A stretch of DNA of 41,538 nt, taken from NCBI GenBank assembly GCA_012519985.1, contig JAAYPC010000247.1, positions 1-41,538 of the forward strand, read 5' to 3'. The notes beneath the pieces were generated by a model. The model was not told where the DNA came from. It worked only from the letters and a program-made list of their open reading frames with translations, and did not search any database. Shown one piece after another: positions 9,386-17,709 of the stretch. The position numbers were made by a program, and so were the translations under genes. This stretch comes from Fibrobacter sp. GTDB taxonomy: Bacteria > Fibrobacterota > Chitinivibrionia > Chitinivibrionales > Chitinispirillaceae. Position 1 is the first letter of the stretch. The number at the start of each line of letters is the position of its first letter.

Positions 9386-11797
9386 TCAACCCATCAGTAC
9401 TTCAACGGTTACCGATTCACCAGAGTTGAATAATGGAACCAGATTCCTTTCAATCTCTTTTCCATTTACTTTGACAGTTTTTACACCCTTGCATACATGT
9501 GAGGGATTTTTTACTTCGATCTTATAATCGACACCCCTGAACTTTCTTTGAACCGAGAATCCATCCCAGTTTTTGGGAATACAAGGATCAACTACGAATC
9601 CATTGTATTTGGGCATTATACCAAGAATGTATTTGGTTGCAGCCTGATAAGTCCATGAAGAAGTACCGGAGAGCCAGCTATTACGTGCCAAGCCAAACTG
9701 AGGATGCTCATCACCCAGGATATTCTGAGGATAAACATAGGGTTCACATTCGTATTCATCAATAATGGAATTTTTCTTGGCCGGGTTGATCTGATCGTAA
9801 TATTCGAAAGCCCTGTCACCATTGCCTAAAATCGTTTCAGCAATCATCACCCAGGGATTGGTGTGAAGAAAAATACCGCCGTTTTCTTTTGCTCCCGGAG
9901 GATATGTGGTAATTCCTCCCTTTGTAGGATCGTAGCCATTAAATCCAGGAGTACTCAGCTTTATCCCCTTGCTGGTGTTTAGCATGGCTCTGGCAGAATC
10001 CATTGCCTTTCTTCCACGCTCTTCTGTAGCAAATCCGCTTATCACCGACCACGACTGGCCATTGAGATATATTTTTCCATGAGCATTACTATTAGAGCCA
10101 AGAGGAGTACCATCTGCATCGAAGTAGCGCACATACCACTCTCCATCCCAGGCGGATTTATTTACATTGGACTTCATGGCTTCATAATCTGCACTGTACT
10201 GTTCTTTCCACTCTTTCTCACCCAGAGCTTCAGAAAGCTCCATCATCTCCTGTAAGGCTTTTCCATAAAGATGAGCATTAAAAAGTGATTCTGCACCGGT
10301 AGGCAGATTCACACAATCATTCCAGTCTGCAAAGCCAAGCAACGGAAGGCCATGCTTTCCAACATTTTCCTTGGTAAATTTCATTGCACGCAGTAAATGT
10401 TCAAGTACCGTCGCACTTTCCAAAGGCTTCTTATCCTTGTCCTTCTGATAAAAAGGAACTTTCTCCTGAAGAAATGCCATGTCACCTGTTTCTTTGATAT
10501 ATGCAGTCACAGCCAGTACAATCCAAAGGTGGTCATCACCATAATACTGGGGACGATCCGGCATTTCGTGCGCATCACCATTGGTGGCTTCCATACTCAG
10601 AGGATTGAACTGATGCATTGCAGATCCATTCTGGTTCTGCACAGAGAGCAGTTTTACTATAAGTTTTTTAGCTTCCTGTGGCATCCTGTCCACTACACCC
10701 ATTACATCCTGAGAACTGTCACGGAAACCAAGACCACGTGTTCCCAACCCTAACTGGTAATATGAGAGGTATCTTGACCAGTTATAAGTGATAAAACACT
10801 GACGTGTATTATGTACATTGATCATGCTGTTCATTCCTGCATCAGGAGTATTGACCTGCATGAGAGAAAGATAGCTGTCCCAGAACGATTTGAGTTTACC
10901 AAACACAGCATCAACCTGGCTGTTATCCCGTAGTCTCTCAATCTCCGGCATCGCAGCTTCCACACTCTCTTTCTGGCCAAGCTGGGTCACGATTCTTTTC
11001 TGTTCGCCTGGTTTGAGAGTTCCCAGATTGTGAAGCAGCGCAGCGATATTATCACCACGGTGTGCCTGGTAATTATCAAGTTGATCTTTCTGAAGAGAGA
11101 CAGGTGATGCCCACGTCCCATACTCATTGTCTCCCAGAAACCTCTTGCGATCGGTTTCAAAGGAAGCAGCCGGAAAATTCGAGGTGAAATAATTGATACG
11201 AATATCTCTTAACATGAACGCATACTGGCTCAGCACTCTCATCCCTTTATCATCAGTATAACACCGTGAAGTCATGGTCTGAGGTACCCAGTCTGCATTT
11301 GTGAATTGTTTCACTGCATCGAAATGAGTATACTCGATGACCGGAATAACATCTATCTGTTTTTCCTCGTTGGAAATATTGGTAACTCTGATATCCCTGA
11401 TTTCCACCTGCTCATCGATAGGAACAAAAATGGTACATTCGGTTCTGATACCATAAAATTCGGATACGATGCGGGTGTAACCCATACCCACATGACATTC
11501 ATACTTATCATACTGGTCAAGGGTAGGAACATAGAATGGAGAAAAAACCTTATATTTTCCGTCTTGTTTGAAACGGATATAAAGGGTCTCTCCTTTAAAG
11601 TCAGAATTAGGCATCTGCTGAATATATTTGACAATTCTATTCAGTGAAGGATCCCCTTTGCATATAAGGGCTCCTCCTGTGTGATCGACAAATCCTCCAA
11701 AGCCCAGAGTGCCGATATAATTGATCCATTTGACAGGTGTTTTCGGATTGGTGATGACATATTCCCTTGCAGCGTCATCAAAATAACCGTATTGCAT
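9386..11797 (-). CDS. cbpA: Cellobiose phosphorylase (GH94)
   Basis: Cytoplasmic GH94 enzyme that splits cellobiose with phosphate into alpha-glucose-1-phosphate and glucose; 803 aa is typical for the family. The N-terminus MQYGYFDDAAREYVITNP is characteristic. The general-acid motif GFADWNDCVN is present, with D491 at the position of the known catalytic aspartate (about 490 in characterised enzymes). Substrate and phosphate residues are intact: GLGFRDSSQD (355-364, R359), H645 in FLHTNPW and the SGTSSW loop (710-715). ATG 11795-11797 follows AAAGGA. It lies 95 bases downstream of the GH94-like pseudoenzyme and is probably co-transcribed with it. It would consume cellobiose from the cellulases and ABC importer in this window. 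Cellodextrin phosphorylase specificity is less likely because cellodextrin phosphorylases are usually longer, but cannot be ruled out by eye. Confidence 0.93.
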   Translation of the reverse strand: MQYGYFDDAAREYVITNPKTPVKWINYIGTLGFGGFVDHTGGALICKGDPSLNRIVKYIQQMPNSDFKGETLYIRFKQDGKYKVFSPFYVPTLDQYDKYECHVGMGYTRIVSEFYGIRTECTIFVPIDEQVEIRDIRVTNISNEEKQIDVIPVIEYTHFDAVKQFTNADWVPQTMTSRCYTDDKGMRVLSQYAFMLRDIRINYFTSNFPAASFETDRKRFLGDNEYGTWASPVSLQKDQLDNYQAHRGDNIAALLHNLGTLKPGEQKRIVTQLGQKESVEAAMPEIERLRDNSQVDAVFGKLKSFWDSYLSLMQVNTPDAGMNSMINVHNTRQCFITYNWSRYLSYYQLGLGTRGLGFRDSSQDVMGVVDRMPQEAKKLIVKLLSVQNQNGSAMHQFNPLSMEATNGDAHEMPDRPQYYGDDHLWIVLAVTAYIKETGDMAFLQEKVPFYQKDKDKKPLESATVLEHLLRAMKFTKENVGKHGLPLLGFADWNDCVNLPTGAESLFNAHLYGKALQEMMELSEALGEKEWKEQYSADYEAMKSNVNKSAWDGEWYVRYFDADGTPLGSNSNAHGKIYLNGQSWSVISGFATEERGRKAMDSARAMLNTSKGIKLSTPGFNGYDPTKGGITTYPPGAKENGGIFLHTNPWVMIAETILGNGDRAFEYYDQINPAKKNSIIDEYECEPYVYPQNILGDEHPQFGLARNSWLSGTSSWTYQAATKYILGIMPKYNGFVVDPCIPKNWDGFSVQRKFRGVDYKIEVKNPSHVCKGVKTVKVNGKEIERNLVPLFNSGESVTVEVLMG

Positions 11798-11892
11798 GAA
11801 TATATCCTTTCATTTATCTGTTAAATGTTACCTTCAATTAAACTTCACTTCTTAAAACCGGTATCCATATTTTGTATTCTTAATAATGAGGT

Positions 11893-14220
11893 TCAACCCA
11901 TTATGGCTTCAATCTCATGAACTTTCCCATCGGAAAACACCGGGATGTTTTTTTCCTGCGCCGTAATCCCATCGATTATCAAAGTTTTGACACCCTTACA
12001 GACATGGGAGGGATTTTTCACGGTTATTTTATAGATACTGCCTCTGAATTTTCTGGTAGCAGTAAACCCGTTCCAGTCAGACGGTATGCAGGGATCTACA
12101 ACTAAACCGTTATAGTCAGGGCGGATACCAAGTATCCACCGGGATATAGTAACAAAAACCCATGCAGCGGTTTCATTGGACCAGGAATTCTTAAGTTCAC
12201 CAGGATGTATTGAATTCTTTCCTTTTATAGTTTGGGAATAAACATAAGGTTCCATTTTTTGCAGTTCACTTGCTTCTTCAAGATATGCAGGAGTAATTTT
12301 CTTTAAATGCTCGAATGCACTATCTCCCTGACCCAGAAGCGTCTCTGCTATTATTATCCATGCATTGTTATAACACATGATCCCTCCATTTTTTCCGTAC
12401 CCCGGAGGCATTGAGGAGAACTCTTCGAGATTAGTGCAATAATCAGTAAATGGTGGATCAATCGTTAGCAGGCCATGAGCGGTATCCAGATATTTTCGCA
12501 CAGAATCCATGGCTCTCCGGCTTAAACCCTCCTCAGCCCCGATTCCAGCCATAATACAACATCCCTGTGGCTCGATAAATATCTTTCCTTCTTCACATTC
12601 GCTGCTTCCCACTCTCTTCCCGGCATCATCATAAGCATAAATAAACCACTCACCATCCCAGCCATGTTCCTTTATTGCCTTAATCATCTGGTCGACACAC
12701 TTGCGGGCAGTGTCAGCTTCCTGTTTTCTTTCCTTATTCTGCAGAATTTTCACATATTCATTTCCAACATTTACAAATAGCCCCGCAGTAAAAACCGATT
12801 CAGATTTCTTGTCCGGTCTGCTCGTGGGTAAACCATGAGGACCTCTGCTGTTAAACACATTGTAAAAAGCCCTGCTCAGGTGATCCAGAAGCGGTTTTGC
12901 AGTGTGAGTGTTTTTCTCAAAAAGAACATTTTCATCCAGAATGGCCCAGTCACCCGTTTCTTTTATATATGAAGCAACCGCATATATCAACCACAAAGCC
13001 TCATCCATCTTTTTTACGCTCAGATGAGTTTGTGAACTTAACTCACCGTTTTCTGATTGAGCGGAAGCCAGATCGATTATTCTGGATCTGGCCTGTTCAG
13101 TCATAAGGTAAACAAAACCGGCCATGTTTTGATTAAAATTACCACATTTGATGCTATTATCAGTTCCTGAACCAAAATCGCCAGTCCTCTGTGCCAAACT
13201 AAAGTTGACCACACACTGGTATTGGCTCCAAATATTTACCATCCGGTTCAGCTTTTCATCGACACTGATTACACTGAAACCTGAAAGCATTTCTTCCCAG
13301 TATGCCTTTAATTCATCAAATGCCTTATCAACGTTGGTGATAGTGAAATAATTATTAATAATTGCTTTAGCATTTTTCTTATTGATAATGCCCTTAGATT
13401 CCCACTTGTTTTCAGGGTCATTTTCCACATATCCCAGCACAAATATCAATTCGGTTGATTCCCTGGGACCTATGGAGATGTTTAGACTATGAGAAGCAAT
13501 CGGTGAGCAGCTATCGACTACGGAATTTTTTGATTTACCATCTGTAATAACATCCGGGTTGTCCAGGCCATTGTATCTGCCCAGAAACGCATCTCTATCG
13601 GTGTCGAATCCAGATATCTGTCTATTAACAGAATAGAACGCGAAATGATTTCTGTGTTCTCTGTACCCTGTTTTATGATATATTACCGATCCATCAACTT
13701 CCACTTCTGCGATATTCAGGTCAGGAGGAAAGCCAGCCGCTTTATCCATCCCGTCCCATAGAGAAAACTCCACATAGGAAAAGAGTGTGATCTTTTTAAC
13801 TTTGTCTGAAGTATTTGTTAACGTTAATCTATGGATTTCACAATTATTATGGAGAGGAACAAAATAGAGAGTCTCCACAGCAAGGCCATTTCTGACTCCC
13901 TTAATAATGGTGTAGCCTAATCCGTGCCTGCACTGATATTCGGTCAAACCACGCTTAAGCGGCTTCCATCCCGGAGACCAGAAATCATCGTTTTCCCTGA
14001 TGAAGAAATATCTTCCACCATTATCGAGTGGAGTGCTGTTATACCTATGTTGAAGTATTTTTCCTGTGCAAGCATTCTTAAAAAAGCAGTATCCACCAGC
14101 AGTATTTGAAATCAGAGAAAAAAACTCCCGGTTTCCCAGACAGTTTATCCATGGGTATGGAGTTTGAGCAGTAGTGATCACGTATTCCTTTCTGGAATCA
14201 TCAAAATACCCAAACTTCAT
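11893..14220 (-). CDS. GH94-like protein lacking all catalytic and phosphate-binding residues (probable pseudoenzyme)
   Basis: Intact 775-residue paralogue of the adjacent cellobiose phosphorylase: both begin GYFDD..KEYVIT-like, and both contain KNPSHVCKGVKT near the C-terminus. The active site is gone. The segment GFADWNDCVN is deleted (HGLPLLGFADW becomes HGLPTSRPDKK at 472-482). GFRDSSQD aligns with CGNFNQN (R359 to G360, D360 to N361, D364 to N365). The phosphate histidine H645 aligns with Y617, and SGTSSW aligns with SNETAAW (681-687). There is no frameshift or internal stop, and the ATG at 14218-14220 has a strong AAGGGGGG ribosome site. I infer a conserved non-phosphorolytic role such as sugar sensing, or a partner subunit of the active enzyme. 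GH94 fold is confident; function is unknown. Confidence 0.88.
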   Translation of the reverse strand: MKFGYFDDSRKEYVITTAQTPYPWINCLGNREFFSLISNTAGGYCFFKNACTGKILQHRYNSTPLDNGGRYFFIRENDDFWSPGWKPLKRGLTEYQCRHGLGYTIIKGVRNGLAVETLYFVPLHNNCEIHRLTLTNTSDKVKKITLFSYVEFSLWDGMDKAAGFPPDLNIAEVEVDGSVIYHKTGYREHRNHFAFYSVNRQISGFDTDRDAFLGRYNGLDNPDVITDGKSKNSVVDSCSPIASHSLNISIGPRESTELIFVLGYVENDPENKWESKGIINKKNAKAIINNYFTITNVDKAFDELKAYWEEMLSGFSVISVDEKLNRMVNIWSQYQCVVNFSLAQRTGDFGSGTDNSIKCGNFNQNMAGFVYLMTEQARSRIIDLASAQSENGELSSQTHLSVKKMDEALWLIYAVASYIKETGDWAILDENVLFEKNTHTAKPLLDHLSRAFYNVFNSRGPHGLPTSRPDKKSESVFTAGLFVNVGNEYVKILQNKERKQEADTARKCVDQMIKAIKEHGWDGEWFIYAYDDAGKRVGSSECEEGKIFIEPQGCCIMAGIGAEEGLSRRAMDSVRKYLDTAHGLLTIDPPFTDYCTNLEEFSSMPPGYGKNGGIMCYNNAWIIIAETLLGQGDSAFEHLKKITPAYLEEASELQKMEPYVYSQTIKGKNSIHPGELKNSWSNETAAWVFVTISRWILGIRPDYNGLVVDPCIPSDWNGFTATRKFRGSIYKITVKNPSHVCKGVKTLIIDGITAQEKNIPVFSDGKVHEIEAIMG

Positions 14221-14483
14221 GAAAGCCCCCCTTTGTGGACACCTTTTTTCATAAACTACGTAAAATAGGTTACGCCAAAATTCTGTAAACCATCATTTTA
14301 TAACCTGTTCAGTTTGTTCTTTGGTGATGAATGATACAGTACATCAGATTAGCGGATAGAAAATATCTTATAGATGATATGGTCAAATAACTGTGAACCC
14401 GATAAGCGAAACGAACAAGAGAAGCCGCTCCGTAGAAATCGTGTTGCCTGTATCAATTTTTGGTTTTTTAGGCAAATTACCCT
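14221..14483. other. Upstream region of the GH94 pair
   Basis: No gene recognised. On the minus strand a possible promoter with TTTACA and TATTTT lies near 14265-14290, overlapped by an inverted repeat CGTAA-(6)-TTACG at 14259-14274 that could be an operator. A weaker hairpin TTGCCT/AGGCAA spans about 14444-14475. These are suggestions from AT-rich sequence only. Confidence 0.3.
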
Positions 14484-14517
14484 AAAAAAGTTCCCGGTAT
14501 TAATACCGGGAACTTTT
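14484..14517 (-). terminator. Perfect-palindrome intrinsic terminator of the OMP-OMP-GH51 operon
   Basis: A 32-base perfect palindrome (14486-14517, arms beginning AAAAGTTCCCGG) lies 17 bases after the GH51 stop. On the minus strand it ends in a run of six T. The symmetric A/T flanks mean it might also slow plus-strand transcription. Confidence 0.9.
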
Positions 14518-14534
14518 AGTTCTTACAAGTTTAT

Positions 14535-17500
14535 CTAATTCAAGGTTATCGTAGTAATGGAATAGGCAGGAAGAGTAATATTCATACCCTTTTTAACCTC
14601 GATAGATTCTTCTGAATACCCCTTCTTCGAATTATCTGGCCGCAACTGTTTCATCGTACCATTTCCTTCAAATTTCGGAATAGAAATGGTAGTATTTGCT
14701 TTGGTTTTGGGCATTTTATTAACAATCATCAAAGAAAGCTTACCATTGTTTTCTGTTAGATAAGAGGTGACATTCTCATTGGTTGTGCTGGAAGAAATCA
14801 ATTTTCCTCGTAAGCTTTCACTGGCCATTTTGAAGGCCCAATATGATGGTCTAGGCACATTGTCACCATCCGGAGCACCGGTTCTTGACAGATATCCATA
14901 GTCCCCTCCCTGCTCAGTAACATCATTGTGTATATCCCAGTATGATGCCTGCTCGATGTTGTGTTTGGCAAGAGATCCAAGATAATCCGCAACAAACAAT
15001 GCATTTACTATGCTTAGAGTCTGAGGGCCGGGCTTGAAATCAACTGAGTTCCACTCGGTAAGCCATACTTCATATTTTTTACCAGGAACACCATATTCTT
15101 CAGTCTGTTTTCTCACCTTTGGAAGAATCTCATCCAGACTCTGTGGAGCTCCCAGTAGGGCTGCATCATTCTCTTCACCGGTGTGTTGCGGGTAATGGTG
15201 AACATTTACTCCATCAGCCAGCTCTTTGGTATAATCAAAGACAATTTTATTCCATTCTCCTTCCAGTACCCATACCACGGTTACAAGTATAGAAGGATCG
15301 ACGGCTTTCATGGCTTTGATAAACTCCGCAGCACGTTTACCATACTCTTCAGCAGAACAATGATTGGCATGCCATGAACCATAGAGTTCGTTTCCTACTT
15401 CGAAGTATTTGACATTAGCTTTCCTGGTAATATTCAGATGTCTTACCCATTCCGCCGCCTCTTCTGGTGTGCCGGTACCAAAGTTTACTGTAATCATAGG
15501 AGTTGTACCGGTTTGTTTGCAGAATTCCAGAAACTCATCGGTATCAACCATGAAATCCTTTTTATCAAGAACTTCTTTCCAATGATCCTCATCGGCTCTC
15601 AAACCACCCGGATAACGCAGCACCGCATGATTTACTGCTTTTACGTACTCAGCAGTTTCCGGTTTCAGCATATCGCCATCCCACAGGGCAGCGTTTATTC
15701 CGAAGATACCGGGATTTATTGAAGGTGTGATCACTTTTGTCATATCAGCAGAAACTGAGATATCTTCTACTTCCTTAACCGGAGCAGACCGAACCTCACG
15801 TTCGTTTGTAAGCCGGATATTATCAATCATAAATTTACCGGCAGTACCTTCTCCTGACGCCTTGAAATCTATAGTGACAACGCCTTCGAGATCCAGTTTC
15901 CCATTCTGTTCAGCCTCAGGAGGTTGCCAATAAGGAAATTTGTAAAATGCTTTGAAAGGCACCAGAACCTCATGCCATCCTTTCAGACATCCTGCACTGG
16001 CAAGCCACACTTCCATACCACCATCATTAATCTGCACATTAATGCCCTGGAAAGGCTTTTCAGAATACATATCAAACTTCAAGCCCCAATGCTTACTCCA
16101 GTCCCGGTGTTCATCAGGACGGTTGTTATTTTTAAAATTGTAAATAACATCACACCAGTCATTCATTTTAAAGGTTATGGCCAAAGCATTTTTCCCGCCA
16201 TTTCTGGCGCCACTGGGGACTATGTCATATCTGACCTCCGACTTTGGTCCCACTGAAGTTTCCCATCTGCTGTTATCTTCCTGATCCTCAAAATCACAAA
16301 GCAGCACATCCGGTTCATCAGATTGAAAAGCATTCCAATAGTCTTCAGGATCGACATAACCTGGTATTTCTTCGATTATTGTTATGTGATCAGCATAAAA
16401 AACAACCGGCTGCCCATCGGGAACCTTATTTTCAAACTTATTGCTGGAGAATCGGATTTCACTGATTTTATCCCATTTTACATTAGCAATGACTTCTGCT
16501 TTCTTGGTATCATCCCAGTACCGCCCTACATCCTGGAATTTACGCAACGGAACCATGAAATAATTCCAGTTGGTATCAATTTGACCGAAGTCACCAAGAG
16601 ATAGCTTCGTCTGGGTTTTTGCACCATCCGACTCATCATCTATCAATCCCACATAAATTGTCCCCACACCAGGGCCACCTTTACCCCAGAAAGCCAGACC
16701 AGCAGCTTTGGCCTTTCTGGCAGATTCCAGATTAAAAGTAGAGCCAGTACCCAGAGCAACTGTGACTCCTGAATAATCATTATTATCCATATAGCAGGCC
16801 AAAACACCTTCATTTCCCTTGGTTTTGCTTGACAGGATCTTTTGAGCGGTTTTACCACCATATACGTAGGGGAAGCCGTTTTGACCATACATGTCATCGA
16901 AGAAGATGTGATTGTCTTTTACAGCAGGTCTCTGAGCCATAGGAGGTCCATCGATCTCATCCTCCAACTCATCCCATGGAACTTCATCGGTAACTGGTTT
17001 CGCTTCATAGACATCTCTGAGTACAAAGATATCATCTACCCAAACAGTAAATTTCTGGTTATCATTCTTCTTTACTTCAACTCTGAACTCACATACAGTT
17101 GCCCAGTTAAATTTCTCAGGAACCTCCACTTTTTTCTTGGCATCCCAGTAAACACCACGTTTACCGAAATCGGATAATGGAATGGAAATTTGCTTCCACT
17201 CATTTGAGATTCCACCGTATTTCTGCAGTGGTAACCTTACTGCGGTTTTTTTCCCATCGGCGTTTTCATCATCGCACAATGCTATCCAGGCAATCTCATT
17301 ACCCTCTTTTCCTTTAATCCAGAATTGTAATGCTCCCTTGTCGTAGAGCTCCCGCATGTCATAGAGCAGGTTATATAGACAAACCGAACCTCCGGAATAG
17401 TCGGCTGCATTCAGGTCAAACTGAAGGGCAACTTCACCGTTTTTACCCGATTCTTCAGGAATAAACACATTTGAATTCTCAGGATACCAGTATGCATACC

Positions 17501-17684
17501 CTCCGGATATATAATCCTCATCAAAGAAACGATAAACCAAACGAGGATCAAGCGTTTCTTTTATTTCAGTTTGCTGATTTTGTTTTTTCAGAGGTTTGAA
17601 TTTCAGCCATCCAGGAAAAACAGAGTTTGCAACACTGAAGATGCAAACTGCAGCGAGCATGGTCAATCGTATATTTTTATTCAT
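14535..17684 (-). CDS. celF: Secreted multi-CBM GH51 endoglucanase, endoglucanase F-like
   Basis: 1049 aa with an N-terminal signal-like segment (MNKNIRLTMLAAVCIFSVAN). Three beta-sandwich modules follow (about 47-225, 258-437, 460-628). Each ends with a strand such as FTVWVDDIF, VVFYADHITI or FMIDNIRL, typical of CBM11/CBM30-type carbohydrate-binding modules. The catalytic part (about 640-960) is a GH-A clan barrel with RYPGG (690-694), acid/base E766 in FEVGNELYG and likely nucleophile E877 in VWLTEWNS; a C-terminal beta domain completes a GH51 layout. Size and order match endoglucanase F (CelF) of Fibrobacter succinogenes, a GH51 cellulose-binding endoglucanase of about 118 kDa. Most GH51 members are arabinofuranosidases, so an arabinoxylan role remains possible. 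It is the last gene of an operon, 25 bases after the second outer-membrane protein. Confidence 0.78.
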   Translation of the reverse strand: MNKNIRLTMLAAVCIFSVANSVFPGWLKFKPLKKQNQQTEIKETLDPRLVYRFFDEDYISGGYAYWYPENSNVFIPEESGKNGEVALQFDLNAADYSGGSVCLYNLLYDMRELYDKGALQFWIKGKEGNEIAWIALCDDENADGKKTAVRLPLQKYGGISNEWKQISIPLSDFGKRGVYWDAKKKVEVPEKFNWATVCEFRVEVKKNDNQKFTVWVDDIFVLRDVYEAKPVTDEVPWDELEDEIDGPPMAQRPAVKDNHIFFDDMYGQNGFPYVYGGKTAQKILSSKTKGNEGVLACYMDNNDYSGVTVALGTGSTFNLESARKAKAAGLAFWGKGGPGVGTIYVGLIDDESDGAKTQTKLSLGDFGQIDTNWNYFMVPLRKFQDVGRYWDDTKKAEVIANVKWDKISEIRFSSNKFENKVPDGQPVVFYADHITIIEEIPGYVDPEDYWNAFQSDEPDVLLCDFEDQEDNSRWETSVGPKSEVRYDIVPSGARNGGKNALAITFKMNDWCDVIYNFKNNNRPDEHRDWSKHWGLKFDMYSEKPFQGINVQINDGGMEVWLASAGCLKGWHEVLVPFKAFYKFPYWQPPEAEQNGKLDLEGVVTIDFKASGEGTAGKFMIDNIRLTNEREVRSAPVKEVEDISVSADMTKVITPSINPGIFGINAALWDGDMLKPETAEYVKAVNHAVLRYPGGLRADEDHWKEVLDKKDFMVDTDEFLEFCKQTGTTPMITVNFGTGTPEEAAEWVRHLNITRKANVKYFEVGNELYGSWHANHCSAEEYGKRAAEFIKAMKAVDPSILVTVVWVLEGEWNKIVFDYTKELADGVNVHHYPQHTGEENDAALLGAPQSLDEILPKVRKQTEEYGVPGKKYEVWLTEWNSVDFKPGPQTLSIVNALFVADYLGSLAKHNIEQASYWDIHNDVTEQGGDYGYLSRTGAPDGDNVPRPSYWAFKMASESLRGKLISSSTTNENVTSYLTENNGKLSLMIVNKMPKTKANTTISIPKFEGNGTMKQLRPDNSKKGYSEESIEVKKGMNITLPAYSITTITLN

Positions 17685-17709
17685 AAAATATCCGTTTCCT
17701 GTTTAAAAT

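Noticed and set aside
11893-14220. Pseudo-GH94 as an alternative-specificity phosphorylase (cellobionic acid, chitobiose or laminaribiose)
   Set aside because: Characterised GH94 specificities all keep the catalytic Asp and phosphate ligands, which are missing here.
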